64,000 nucleotides of DNA from Puccinia triticina (Eukaryota; Basidiomycota; Pucciniomycetes; Pucciniales; Pucciniaceae). The first letter of the stretch is position 1. Every line of letters starts with the position of its first letter. The position numbers and the translations under genes are program-made. The stretch is taken from positions 4,738,001 through 4,802,000 of the forward strand of contig NC_070567.1 in NCBI RefSeq assembly GCF_026914185.1, given 5' to 3'. Shown here piece by piece: positions 43,908-55,935 of this stretch. The notes below the pieces were generated by a model. It searched no databases. It was not told the DNA's origin and saw only the letters and a list, made by a program, of their open reading frames with translations.

Positions 43908-46361
43908 TAACTCAATTAGGGCTAAAATGATCAAGTTGAGCCATACCCCACCATAAAAACTTTCTTGGCAGGCAAACATACACAGATCACACAAGCAGTT
44001 ACTTGACACTGACAGGCCCTGCAAATAAGGTTTCAAGTATACATTTTGAGAACCCTCTGAGTCTTACAAAGTTTATTTCAAGTGTTTATGCAATGCATAA
44101 TTTGGTACTCTCATGAAGGATGGAGGTGTCACCATGTGCTTTGGCACACTCCTATAACAGAGTGTGCTTTGGCACATGATGTAAGACTACCACCTCTGTT
44201 GAGCAGCCAATCAAGCTCAAGTGTTGTGGTGTGCAAAACAGTACAGACGGTCTATGGTGTTGAGTTTTTGCTGTGACAGCCCTGGGAAAGGGGCTGACTC
44301 AGGGGTATATTTTCATCCCTTTGAGGGACCGCTCCTCATTCTTTCCTTGCTCATACATCCGCCACTATCAAATTCTCTTCCAAAATTCCCCATCTATCTG
44401 GACTTGACTCCAGACCTTGTCAACCCTCAAACTTCCTCTCTGTCTTGACTTTGCTCAAGACCTCCTTTTCTCTTGACATTGCTCAAGCTCTTCAGAACAT
44501 CTGAATGGCTCCTTTCTACAATTTGGTGAGACATGAACAACAACATCCTCAGTCCTTCCTCTCTTGGCTGATCCTCTCTCCTTTCCTTTTCTATCTGTTA
44601 TCCCCAGTGTCTTTGTTCTCCTTCATCTGGTTGTCTCACAATTCTCTATGTCTTGTGGTGGTAAATTCTCTTTCTCTTTCTTTCTGTTTTCTCTCTTGTT
44701 TTTCCCATTTGTCTAATCTTGTTTCTTCAGCCTGGTTCTCAATTTCTTAGCAATTTAGATCAAAACCTCACATATGGTTCAAGATCAAGCCCTCAAGATT
44801 TATCCAACTCAAAGGTTGAGCTCAAGATTCAAGATTTTATGATGGATATTGATGATTGTTGTTTATTTTTCTCTCTGTTATATTTGATGAAGCTGTGGTT
44901 TGGTCACAACTCTTCTTTTAATTGCATTCATGTTCTTATTTTACTCTCCTCATTTCCTGTCTACGTGGTTGATATTTCTGTGTGTGTGTTGTGTGGAGCT
45001 TGTTTGTAGTTAGGGATGTGATAAACATGTCTGTGAAATGTTCACTTCCTGAAGTCTGAGCTCAAACTTTGAACTCAGATGATGGGGAGGCATGGTGATG
45101 AAAAACAGGCTTGATTACTGTAACTAGAACCAGAACTAAAAAAAGACAAAGACAATTCAGATAAAGAAATAAGGGGATAACAAATAAGAAGTTTGAGCAT
45201 ACCGCGAAGTGAGGTGGTTTTGTGAGGGATCAGAACAGAGAGACTGAAGAAGACAAGATCAAACAGGGAGAGATAGTAGACACTGGAAAGAAGAGAGGGA
45301 TCAATATTGAAGTTGATTTGAGAGCGATTGGTTTCTTTTCTCACCAAATTGGGAAGAACCAATTCAAGTATTGAAGTGACAAGGTCGGAGCTACCAGCAG
45401 GGCGTCAATAGTTGATGTTGAGGATTTTGACAGGCGCCGGTTGTGGCTTGATTGGGTGAGCAGGAAGATGAGCAAAAGAAGATAGAGGAGAAGTGATGGA
45501 AAGAATCGGAGGCGAAGGGGAATCTTGAAGTGAAGTGAGCAGAGAAGGCGGTCCACGAGGATCGAAGTAAGGCTGCTGAGGATCCGGAGATGATTGTGAG
45601 AGTTCAGGTTTTTATGGGTGAGAGAGGTCAATGGTCGACTTGTGGTCGAGGAAGCAGTTGTTGGCTGACTTGTGGTTTGGATAAGAGTGTTTCAGGGATT
45701 GTTGTTTGGCTTGTGGTTGGGAGTTTGGCGATGTCTGGAGCATGTTTCAAGGAGAGTCCAGATTGGTCTAGTCGATATCAAGTAGTTTGAGGACAGGACA
45801 AATCCGGGCTGGTATGTGTAGTGACGGAGAGTCGGGGAAGAGCGAAAGCTGCGACGGGGAGAGCTGCGCACGGCAAATTGAGCGGGCGGAATTCCAACAC
45901 ATGGCAGTCTTCTAATCCAAAAAATACAACATCAAGGTTTTCAGATCCTCATCCTCATCACTCATCAGATCCTTATCAAAACTCAAGATCATAAACATCA
46001 TCATCCTTTTCCAGATGCTCAACCCCCAAAACCGCCAACAAGTCTCACTGACATTTTTTTTCCACTCCTTTATCTGGGTTTTCTCTGATCTCATTCATTC
46101 TAGGACCTCACAGGAAGGCGTGATCATCAACACTCATCCCTCTCACGTACTTCCTACGTCCTGGAACCGTAGGAGTTCCATAGTCTAGCGAGGGCAGTAA
46201 GGCACGAGGTGCGGAGACTGGGAAGAGTACGCGGTACTGAAAGGGGAAAGAGTGTGGCTTGCGGAGCCAGTGACTAAAGCTTATGAGTTATGTAATTTAA
46301 CTTGATTTTGATGAAGCATGAGGAGAAAACAAACAGCAGCAAACATGTGTGTCTTATATAC
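43908..46361. other. Unassigned, T/C-rich and repeat-like DNA
   Basis: 44290-45010 is unusually rich in TCTC/TTCT words and may be an LTR or satellite relic; 45080-45640 is its A/G-rich counterpart. 46130-46290 resembles retroelement leader DNA. No gene that I can support. Confidence 0.45.
44133..44178. repeat. Solitary copy of the 29-bp hairpin unit
   Basis: CACACTCC-TATAACA-GAGTGTG with GTGCTTTGG on the left and CTTTGGCAC on the right, so the surroundings are palindromic too. Same unit as the satellite 30 kb away. Confidence 0.85.
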
Positions 46362-47551
46362 ACCAGGTTCTTGCATACAACCGGTTGTTAGAAGTGCAAT
46401 GGGGACAGTTGTTTGCGCATCAATGGAACGGGCCCTATCGAGTTGTGAAGCAGGTCCAAGGCGGGTCCTATGTTTTGGAGGAGCTCGACGGCACGGAGCT
46501 CAAGCGGCGCTTTGCTGCGGATCAAGTGAAGAGGTTCTTTTCCCGGGAGGACATTCTTGACCAGAAGTAAGTTCCTCTCAAAGTATGCATCTCCTGGGTA
46601 GTTACTACCGCGTATCGTCAAAGCTCTACTTTATGCCACGCTTGTGAGCACCGCGGACGCGCCTGGTTGGGTTCTTTTCCTTTCTTTTTCTTTAGGACTT
46701 GGATTTCTTTTGGGCACGGTCATTGGATAAGCAGTCTAGGGACAGACTGCAAGTCGTGGGTGGATGTGGTGGACAGACTGGCACACACGTAGGATCAAGA
46801 CTTTATTGCGCGTGGCGCGCGCCAGAGGACGTCCAGACTCAAGACATCAAGATTCAAGCTCTCAAACTTCAAGGCTTCCTCAAGATTCAATGGCGCGGCG
46901 TGGCGCACATCCTCAAGGCGTTTCAGGCTCTTCCTTTCTTTTCTTTTGTTTCTGTTTTCCTGGTTCTGTTTCTCTTTCATCAAGCTTGTTATTTTCTTTT
47001 CTTATATGCGCGTCTTGGTTAGGGTTTGGGTGAGGAGGGTTGGTTTGTTTTGTTTCTGTTTTGTTTTGTTTTGTTTTTGTTTCTTGTCTTGTTTGTGTAG
47101 CGCGCGTGCGCGCTAGGTTGTGATGAGCTGTCTGTTAGGTGTCACAAGCTCCAGGGTTTGAGTTCAGTTCAAACTCCGGCTTTGGAGCGGCATGGACCCA
47201 CTTGGAACCGTAATTTTCAGTCTCCATCAAATTAAAAGTCTATTGTTCTTGGCACCATTCGCCCGCATTCTGAGTTTTCACACAACTTCTTAGGTTCAAT
47301 CCCCGCAACGCCAATCTCCACCATCTCTCTGGTTTAGATCACAACCCCTCCGGCAGTATCCCCGGCTCCCTCTCAAACAAAAACCGCTGACGCACATCTC
47401 CAGCCATCAGAAAATCATCCCCCTCACGCTTACACGACTCACCGCGCTCATTTTTGGCCAATCACCCCGGAGGGCATATATCTTAGTTTTCTTTTCTTTT
47501 CCATTCCCCTCCCCCAACTGCTGCAGGCCTAGCACCGGACAGAGTTCCTCA
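46362..47551 (+). mobile_element. 5'-truncated relative of the Gypsy element (pol end plus 3' LTR)
   Basis: 46362-46570 encodes the pol C-terminus (VLAYNRLLEVQWGQLF ... DILDQK, stop 46568-46570), then a module D copy, then a diverged LTR at 46765-47551 (TGTGGTGGAC ... GAGTTCCTCA, 787 bp). Everything 5' of the pol end is missing. Confidence 0.85.
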
Positions 47552-48320
47552 GCGTTCAGCGGTGTGGTATGCTTTATGGTTACCCATCTAGCCCATTTGA
47601 AAATTTCCTTTTTTCTCATATGTACACTCACAAATCACCCAATACAGCAGCGCCACTGGATTCTATGGCCCAAACTACACAGGACACCATTGACAACACA
47701 ACTTAGACCCCTTTGGATCAGCAGCTATGTACAACTCCTTCAAGACACCATCAGCCATTTACATAAACACAAACACCATACTCAGGTCATGTAATCCGTT
47801 ACATGAACCACACGTACCCAGGACATGTAATCCGTTACATGGACCACCCTGACAGCTTGTCTACCCTTTACATATACATTACCTCATGAGCTGCACTCAT
47901 TACATTGTGCTATGCACATGTCATGCAGTGTCATGCAGTGTTATGCACACTTGATGCAGGCTTATGCAGTCTTATGCAGGTGCATGTAGACTAGTGTAAT
48001 AGGGGCTGCAGTCTGACAGTTGACAGATGACAGCATGCAGGATCACACAGGTGTCAAGATAGCAAAAACCCCTCATGCAGCTTGCAGATGACATCATGAC
48101 AGGATGACAGCATGTGACAATGACATCATTTGACCAGCCAGGCTAACACATCCCACCTCCTATTTCTTACTAGCTAAATTCCCTCATATGACATCATGAC
48201 ATCATGACCTCATGTGACCTGTCAACCACCAGCCAAAATACGTCATTGTAGCCTTCAGGGCAGCTAAAACCCCTCATTCTCTTGTTCCCCTGGAGCTAAT
48301 GGAGGTAAAATTGCTGTAGA
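47552..48320. other. Short direct and palindromic repeats, no gene
   Basis: CATGTAATCCGTTACATG palindromes at about 47787 and 47823; TCATGCAGTG/TTATGCAG words at 47915-47990; TGACATCATGAC words at 48090-48210. Could be the LTR or leader of the Copia relic that follows. Confidence 0.45.
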
Positions 48321-48843
48321 GTGGGGTGGACAAACTCCACAATTGGAGTATGGCAGAGTGATGTGGAGGGCAAGACAGAGCAATACAAGACACACATTGA
48401 AGGTCACAACAGATTAAGAGTCTTTAGCCTACCAAAACGCTATCCCGTATTGCTCAACTCCTGGCAAGATCTGGATTGGTTTATGGTCACAACTCGCCAA
48501 GATAGACCTGAATTAGCAGGACCATTACCTCCACCGACAAGAGTGAAACGTCCAAAACAAACAAAGGCATATAAGGCACTCCTTAAGCTACCCCCTTTAC
48601 CTCCCTCTCTGTTCAAAGAAAAACCAGATCTGCTAGAAAACAATTTTCCTCCCTCTCCATTCATATTGGCACTCTCCTACGTTTTTTCCAAGGTAGTAAC
48701 TCGGCACATCAACAAAGGTGTATCAATATTGACAAAAGTACCTCACAATAATTGTATAATCAAGAATCCTTTTGGTTTATTGATAACCATAGCCATTCCA
48801 ACACCTCATTACTGCCCAAAAGACAGCGCGCCAAGAAATACAT
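48321..48843 (+). other. Open frame of unknown origin, ended by a MITE
   Basis: A frame of more than 170 codons reads RLRVFSLPKRYPVLLNSW, VTTRQDRPELAGPLPPP and ALLKLPPLPPSLFKEKP. Not recognised. Its end lies in the MITE at 48844, so it is at best a broken gene or part of the Copia element. Confidence 0.3.
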
Positions 48844-49059
48844 CACTGCCAGCATAATTGGCTGGGTTGAGGTTATCCCAGTTAAACTGGGATGCACTCA
48901 ACCAATTTAAACTTGGGCAATCTCAACTGATGAAATATAAATCCAAGGTACCCCCCTTGGGTTTATATTAAATTGGTTGAGATCAACCAAGTTTAAATTG
49001 GTTGAGTGCATCCCAGTTAAACTGGGATGCCTTCAACCCAGCCAAATATGCTGGCAGTG
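48844..49059. mobile_element. CACTG-ended hairpin MITE, copy 2 (216 bp)
   Basis: Same length and ends as 25617-25832, nearly identical sequence, flanked by CAT on both sides (48841-48843, 49060-49062). Confidence 0.9.
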
Positions 49060-51880
49060 CATCAACATCTCCAACCCCTTTGGAAGCATCGTCGGCAGGG
49101 AACTCATCTTACATTTCAGAAATCCTATTGAATCCAGATTCACCCAATCCCTCAATGTCACAGAACGGCACAACCAAAATCTCTCCCAAGGCTAAATTTC
49201 TTCAAAAACCCAGTATCTACAAGCAAGATGTTGAACCATTGGCAGCCGACAGCTCTAACTTTTCAAAATGGAAACGCAGTCTCAACAGGATTCTTTTTCT
49301 CACGCTCAGCATTCAAAACCTATTTGATGATCCGGCAAACTACACTAAGGTCAAGACCCAGGAGAAAGCCAGCATCTTATATCTTATTCAAATCACCATC
49401 CACAACAAGTTACAATTGATTACAGAACGTTTTGCCACTGGTACAGAGGCATTTGATGCTCTCAAGACCAACTTCCAGGGGACAGTTGTGGTGATTATTT
49501 CTGGAACACGTGTCAGATTGTCCACAGAGCAATCAGTGCGGCGCACAGGTGGCGCGGAAACAGTGCAGAAACAGTGCAGAACGGAGCGGAGCGGAGCACA
49601 CAACTGAAGGCAACGGCGCGCAAAGCTCGACGGCGGAACTGGACTCAGACTAAGCAGGCCAGCACGGACTGGATAGCGGAGGTGGTTATTGGGGGAAGCC
49701 GTGGCAGCCAGAAGGGCGGCGTGTGGGATCCTGACATCATAGGCTAGACAGGGGTGTGGAAGCTAGAGAAAGGAGTTTGATGGCGGTCAAAGGCAAGCGG
49801 TGGAGACAACAAGTTGGTGTGAGAGCGGAGCTTGGTGTATGACGTGCGTGTGTGTATAGCGCTTGGCAAATGACAAGTGTGTGTGTGAATGGAGTTAGCG
49901 GATGGCGTGTGTGGGAGGCGGGCGGAGGATATCTTTTAGTTCTCTTCCTTTTCTCTATAAAACCACAGTGGGGGAGGGAGGATTCTGCATCATACTCCTC
50001 ACAGACTCTCTTTTTTACGGTTTTACTTTACTTTGTGGATTGTTGTGCTTCTTTTGCTTTGCGTACGTTGCGGAGCGGATTTTTACGTTGCAGACTTGCT
50101 TTATGTGATACGGTTGTGCTTGCTTTACGGCTGTTTTCTTGCGGTTTTTGCGGAGTTATCTTCTTTATGCGACAGAGCTTTATTTTACTGTTTACTTTTG
50201 CAGAGCTAGATTATTTTTTGTACTTTACTTTATTTATCCCACTCAGAGCCCTACAACGTGGCGGAGCTATGGAGCGGAGTTTCTCCAGATCACCCAACTT
50301 TACCTGGGAATCATCTTGAAGTGGCGGGATCCTGACATTTCTACGCAGTGACCACTTTCCTTTATCACACCATCTGATTCCGTCAGATGAAACTTATTGA
50401 TAAAATGCTTGAATTTCAAATTACCGGCCCCGCCACAGAACCTTCCCAAGTTCAGGAATTCTTCAATAAGCTTTTTGACACATTTGCTGACCTCAAGAAA
50501 ATCGGAGCAACCCTCCCACCATTGGTTGAGAGTCTCATACTACAAGCAGTTTCTCTGGTACCTCCATCTATGTCCAGATCGCAACTATTCCAAAACATAT
50601 CCTTACAACTTGGATCCAGAGAGGGAATCACGGCCCGGGATGTTCAGACAATCATCACCTCGGCTTATGGCAAAAGTATCTGATTTGATTCAACTTCCCT
50701 GACAAACATATCTGTCTTTTGCTCTTACCCAAATGGATCGGGATCAAATCCCCAAAATTGGGGAAACCATCGACAAAAGGCCTGGAATCAGTCTCAACAA
50801 CAATCAACAGGTCGGTCCGTCCCATGTGGCGGATTCACAGGTCAGCCCCGACAGACTCAAGCACAGAATCATGAGCAACCTCAGTGACATCCTGACGTGG
50901 GCATGCCGGGACATCCCACAGTTGACGACGTTGTGGCAGCCATCAACAACATTTGCAAGGGCAACAAGGGCCCAAGCAATCCCAACGTGTACATTGGCAA
51001 GCCCTGCTCCTACTGCAAGGTTCTGGGGCATTGGATATCGTTGTGCCCAACTCTCCACAGCGATGCCAAGCTGCTGCCACCCAATACACCCCTTGGTCGC
51101 CCCGTTTCTGGTTTTGCCCGCCAAGCCGCACCACCAAACAACCCACCCACCGGCATTGATCAGAATGGGGCAGTTCGATCAGCGATGGGCGTGGATGCAA
51201 ATGGTGCCGCTGGCGCAGGCATGGTTTTGGATTCTGGGGCGACCCATCACGTGAGCGGATCTTTCCCTTTGTTTTCTTCTCTTAGCACTCTCCAACCGGC
51301 AATCAAACTGAATCTGGCATCATCTACAGGCTCAATGATGGCGACACACAGTGGTCACCTGAAGATGGCCAATGGGGCTGGTACCCTAACCATCCCAAAG
51401 GTGCTGTTCAGCCCAGAGATGACAGGAGCACTCCTTAGTCTCGGACAACTGATTGACTCAGGGTTTGAGCCATCTTTCCTTCTGAACCACAACATCAATC
51501 TAACGTCTTCCTTTGCCTCCATCACTGCTTGATATTGTAACCAAACGTGTATTGTTAAGCCCAATTCCTTCCGTGTTTTCACTCCTTCTGCTTACCAAGT
51601 CTCCACTCGATCTTCTTCCAAAATCATTTCCCTGGCATACAAACGGCACTGCCGAGTGGGTCACGTGTCAGATAACGTGGTTAAGGACTTCCTGCGACTT
51701 TTTGTGCCCGCGTTTGACCTCAAATCTTGGCAACCATCTGTGAGACTTGTAAACAGACAAAAAGTGAACGCCGCCAACATTCCCTACCTGAAGTTATACC
51801 TCGCGTGTTGAGATTTCACTTGAGGACGGAGAGATTGAGAGGCGAGGAGGAGGGGTTGAACAAGAAGCTTTGCTGAAGGT
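49060..51880 (+). pseudogene. Ty1/Copia gag-protease-preintegrase remnant
   Basis: Gag: EPLAADSSNFSKWKRSLNRI, FDDPANYTKVKTQEKASIL, ERFATGTEAFDALKTNFQG; after an insertion (49487-50372) it resumes with FRQMKLIDKMLEF and VESLILQAVSLVPPSMSRS. Zinc knuckle CSYCKVLGHWISLC near 51005-51050. Protease MVLDSGATHHVSG near 51222. Pre-integrase fragments GHVSDNVVKDFLRLFVPA and VCETCKQTKSERR near 51650-51780. Several frame breaks; integrase core, RT and RNase H are absent. The left edge is masked by a MITE. Confidence 0.8.
49487..50372. mobile_element. LTR-like insertion inside Copia gag (probable solo LTR)
   Basis: Interrupts gag between NFQGT and FRQMKLID. Ends TGTGGTGAT ... ATCACACCA are near-inverted; a TATA box (CTCTATAAAACC, 49953-49964) fits an LTR promoter. 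Part of it (TTGGGGGAAGCCGTGGCAG, near 49690) recurs near 63305, where a relative seems to start. Edges are approximate and I found no clean target duplication. Confidence 0.5.
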
Positions 51881-51949
51881 TGATGGCTCAGGTGGGGCTA
51901 GAGTGGTTTTGGCTCAGACTCAATAATTTTATTGCATACTCGAGGAGCG

Positions 51950-52260
51950 GACACGTATTGGCCTGACATTGGTTGTGCCACCCAAAATGAAAACAAAAAA
52001 CAAATTCTGACACTCATGTCAGATAAATAAGCCAAGTACAGGCCGCGGTACATAGATACTGCAGTCTGTACTACGTTCACAACCTGCTTGGGTTCGAAGG
52101 GCATGCCCCCCAACCCTTCCGCCCAGAACATGCGCATGAACTCCGGGCTCGGCCCGCTGATCAGTACCGTGTGTTTATGCAAACAGACACTCTGAACTGA
52201 GTCGGCCAGACTTCGGATTGGCCGCCGGTCCCAGCTCTCCTCGGAAAACCATGTCCAACA
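51950..52260 (-). repeat. Inverted arm 1 (CpG-decayed)
   Basis: Reverse complement matches 55640-55935 over about 300 bp. Most differences are CG in arm 2 and TG/CA here. A further partial tandem copy lies at 52330-52490. Confidence 0.8.
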
Positions 52261-52914
52261 ACAGTTTTAACTTTGAACAACCATGCCTCGTTTGAAGCAT
52301 GCCCGCATGCCTGGTTTGAAGCATGCCCGCAACCGTTCCGCCCAGAACCAGCCCATGAACTCCGGGCCAGGCACACTCATCAGTGCCATGTGTAACCAGG
52401 CACTCAGTCAGACTCGAGTCAAACAAGACCTTGGATTGGCCGCTGGCCCGCGACCTATCCTGGGACAACCATGTCCAACAAGGGGTTGAACAACCATGAC
52501 TGTTGGGGGCAAAAATCTGTTTTGTAGACTCTGATGCAAGATGAGAAAGTCATTTGAAAGGAAATTCAATGGAAATCACATATGATTGACAATGTGAATG
52601 AGGATGTATAATACAAAATGAGAAAGTGGTTTGAGAGATGATGCAAGATATGGAAAGAAAGCCAACAGGGAATTTGATGAGGATTTGCAAGAAAATGTTC
52701 AATGTGACTGAGGATGTATAATACAAATTTAGAAAGAATTTTGAAAGGCAATGTAAGATGTGTAAAGAAAGCCCAAAGGCAATTTGATAAGTATTGACAA
52801 GAAAAAAGGTGAAGATTAATGGATTGACAAGAGGAATTGTTAATTTAAATTGGAAGAAAATGCTACAACTGTGTTGATCCAGGATTGAATGGCCAATGTG
52901 GAGGGGGTAGTGAA
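52261..52914. other. Partial repeats and AT-rich DNA
   Basis: 52283-52330 has a tandem GTTTGAAGCATGCCCGCA; 52560-52900 is AT-rich with two related ~130-bp units (AATGTGANTGAGGATGTATAA at 52593 and 52700). No gene. Confidence 0.5.
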
Positions 52915-53970
52915 TCAAACTTTGAAGTAAGAGATTTCAGGTAGCTCTTCATTTCTGGATTTTAGAAGGTGGGCCAGTGATCCCCAGGGCTTTACCCATT
53001 TCAAGTCCACTGCTTTTCCCAGATGTAGTGCTTCACAAACTTTATTTCCTGTGCGGCAGGAATGCTCCTTCAAAAAATTTGCAATTCCTTCACTGCTGGT
53101 GTTCACATCAGATCAAGATCTAAAAGGAAACACATCAGCAAAAGAAATGGTGGAAGTCATAAGAGGATGATTGAAAAAAAGATGATTTTTGAACACACTT
53201 GGGATCCATATCAACAATCTGGGGATCAGTAAGGGTTGGGCCCACACCCTGCAGGTCACTGAATAGGTGCTTGCCTTTAGATTGATTGTATGACTAGTGT
53301 GTGAATGCATTCATGAGTTTGAATAAATCAGGGTTCATTCCTGGCTGATTTTGAGGCACAGAAAAGTTATGTTTGCTGGAATATTTGACATAATGGCCTT
53401 CCAAGAAGTATTCCAGGAAGTGCACATTTGTTGGTGAATTGATTGGGCCATCAGCTACTACAAAATGGTGGAAAAGATGATGAATTGGAAGCAAAAATAT
53501 TTTAGTTAGCATGGTATTAAACATATCACATCAGGTGCAAGGGACAATCACTTACCTCAATGGAGTTTCCCTTTCTCTTGAGCATTTCTCTCAAGTTTTC
53601 ACATTGACTGAGTTCTTTCTTGAATTGGGTGAGTAGATGGGAGAAGCCTTTGTACATCAGTGCATCAGTTTCATGTTGGTGAGTTGATGGGTGTGATTCA
53701 TTTAACCTGACTTTTGCTACCCAGTTGTTGATGTGCTCAATTCCAACTTGAAGCTCTGTTTTCACCTGAGTTGCATAGGCTTTCCTCATGCCCCCACTTC
53801 CCACTATTTTATTAAGGTGGAACTGGTAGTTAATGGAATTGGTGATGCCTTGAATGCTATTGGAAAGTTCAAATCTTGTGCCTGCTGTGGATGAGGATTT
53901 GGATGTGATATGACCAAAAGCGTTAAGCGTATCAATTGCGTAGAAGTGGGGAATAGGCTCTGCAGCTTAG
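52915..53970 (-). pseudogene. Alpha-type protein kinase, inactivated
   Basis: Minus-strand segments about 53970-53552, 53457-53199 and 53119-52915 join in frame. Kinase landmarks: FHLNKIVGSGGMRKAYATQ (glycine-rich N-lobe), NNWVAKVRLNE (ATP-site Lys), VHFLEYFLEGHYVKYSS, VPQNQPGMNPDLFKLMNAF, FSDLQGVGPTLTDPQIVDM (metal-binding D-L-Q-G) and GIANFLKEHSC near the end. Alpha kinases of this sort are expanded in rusts and other basidiomycetes. Breaks: TAG at 53296-53294 where relatives have Trp (FTHW), and TGA just after the last splice site. The first donor (A|GTGATT) is weak but is the only one that keeps frame. The N-terminal region is not identified. Confidence 0.75.
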
Positions 53971-54127
53971 TCCCCAAAGACATAGTATGGTCTTCCAACA
54001 GGCAAGTGTCACTAACTGTAACCTAACCACTTAGATCACAACAGGATGGAGGGTGGGTTGTGAAAAAAGATAAACGCTGTCCTGAAACCCAGTTGACTGA
54101 TTCACCACCAATGAAAGAGCTATTTAC

Positions 54128-54655
54128 ATGTGTAATGAGGCCTCCAAGATGAGATGCCAGATTTTTTGGATTGTTAGTTGCTTTTGTGAGAATACCAGCT
54201 TGGGGGAACAGTGCCTAACTCATAAATTGAGGAATACGCCGGGAACTAAATTAGCTGCGGAATCTGGTAAGCAAAAGAAAACCACTTCTGCAGTCCAAAT
54301 CAGCGCCGCGGGAGTTGTGAAACTGAAATCATCTTCTGATGTAAACAGGTCTGACGCACATGAGCAGCAAGATTAGGCTTACAGAAAATCCCGGCCCAAG
54401 ATCACTCATCAAGAGAATCTCAGCAAGCACCAAAGGTAAGCGGCTTCAGAGACTTATTTTGAGATGATTAGATAGATGCTGACACTCTATTCATTTATCT
54501 TAGACAGAACCGTCAAAGAAAGACAGACCAAACACCCCAATACCGCTCAAAGAGCAGGAAGCAATATTGGAAAGTGATTTTTGTTCAAAGACGGCAGAGG
54601 CTAGAATAAAACAACAGCAGCTGAGGCAAAGTTCATCTTGTAGATTGTGTTGCAT
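54128..54655 (+). pseudogene. Broken open frame, possibly the N-terminus of another alpha kinase
   Basis: Plus strand reads CFCENTSLGEQCLTHKL and KLKSSSDVNRSDAHEQQD, then a stop, then a plausible intron (GTAAGCGG 54437 ... TTAG 54504) and an acidic/basic tail. The Cys/His pattern and a DVNRAR-like phrase recall N-termini of rust alpha kinases, but orientation is opposite to the kinase domain next to it. Low confidence. Confidence 0.3.
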
Positions 54656-54904
54656 TGCTACTTAGCCGCATAGCCAACACAAAGTGAATAGTCACCCAGG
54701 TCAAAAGACAAATACAAGTAAGGCTCAAACAAACCTTCAGGAGAGAACAGAAAAGGACATTTAGCTAATGATGGTTGTTGACCATGACAGACCACCAAAA
54801 GCCAACACTATTCTTTTCTTACTTTATCCCAGTCTCAACTTAAAAGTAGAGAGCGGCTCTGTTCCTGCTCTTAGGTACTTTTTCCTTTTTCTTTATATAT
54901 CAAT

Positions 54905-55360
54905 CTATTGTACATACCTTACATCACATAGTCTGATAAGAAAAAAAAAACTCTTAGTTCTTTGAAGTTTTTCAGGTTTGGAAGCAAATTTACCACCAAG
55001 TGCCCATGATTCTGGTGTGAGCTTTGACCCAATTTTTTCTGGTGATGTGTTTCTTCTTGTTATGGGTGGTGGTGATTTGGGTTGGAGTGCCCTTTTGGAA
55101 GACTTGACAGTGGTAGGCAGTTCTTTAGATAATTTGTACCTTGAGTCGGAATCTGTGCCTTCAGGATGGTTGTACATCAAGTCTATAATTATTTTTTTTC
55201 TGCCAGAGGTCTCACTAATGATACTATTGAGGATATCTTGAGTAGGAATCTTTGCTGTCCCTTGGCTGAGGGAAATAAAGGGCCTGGGTGATTCAGGAAG
55301 GTGATCTATTTCAGTGGCACTGTTGGCTAGTATGTCAGGTGAAAATTCTTTGGAGAGCAT
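54905..55360 (-). other. Minus-strand open frame, 151 codons, unrecognised
   Basis: ATG at 55360. Pro/Ser/Lys-rich product (SPRPFISLSQGTAKIPTQD, KSPPPITRRNTSPEKIG), with the low-complexity look of the N-terminal region of rust kinases. Could be an upstream exon of the alpha-kinase pseudogene. Its start lies within the 134-bp duplication. Confidence 0.35.
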
Positions 55361-55578
55361 CCGCGAGCTGCAGCAGTCCGTTCGTTTGCGCTTGAAAAAA
55401 ACAATCGAGGCGAGCGCCCCAAAAATATGCCGGCAAAGTCATGCTCAGTGGCACTGTTGGCTAGTATGTCAGGTGAAAATTCTTTGGAGAGCATCCGCGA
55501 GCTGCAGCAGTCCGTTCGTTTGCGCTTGAAAAAAACAATCGAGGCGAGCGCCCCAAAAATATGCCGGCAAAGTCATGC
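55311..55578. repeat. Exact 134-bp tandem duplication
   Basis: 55311-55444 and 55445-55578 appear identical. The unit spans the junction between the kinase-side frame and the arm-2 repeat. Confidence 0.95.
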
Positions 55579-55639
55579 AAGCAGGCCTGGCCGTCTCTCC
55601 TCCCAACAGAGTGGCAGGATGGGGGACTGACGAACAGAC

Positions 55640-55935
55640 ATAAATAGGCCGAGCCTCCCCGGCGAAAGAACACACTTCCGGCGGCCGATCCGAGGTCTGG
55701 TCTGACTAAGTTCGGAGTGTGCGCGGTCCTGATCAGCGGGCCTGGCCCGGAGTTCATGGGCTTGTTCTGGGCGGAAGGGTCGGGGGGCATGCCCTTCGAA
55801 CCCGAGCAGGTTGTGGACGTAGTACAGACTGCAGTATCTATGTACCGCGGCCTGTACTCGGCATATGTATCTGACACGGGTGTCAGAATTCGTTTTTCGT
55901 TTTCGTTTTGGGTGGCACAACCAATGTCAGCCCAG
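55640..55935 (+). repeat. Inverted arm 2 (CpG-rich version)
   Basis: GTGCGCGGTCCTGATCAGCG ... GGGTGGCACAACCAATGTCA. Partner of 51950-52260. Confidence 0.8.

Noticed and set aside
44505..45640. Hydrophobic open frames as membrane proteins
   Set aside because: They arise from T/C-rich DNA and its complement; both strands give similar low-complexity products.
51898..52182. Open frames shared by the two inverted arms as a conserved gene
   Set aside because: Similarity extends outside the frames and differences are CpG transitions, so it is repeat DNA, not evidence of protein conservation.
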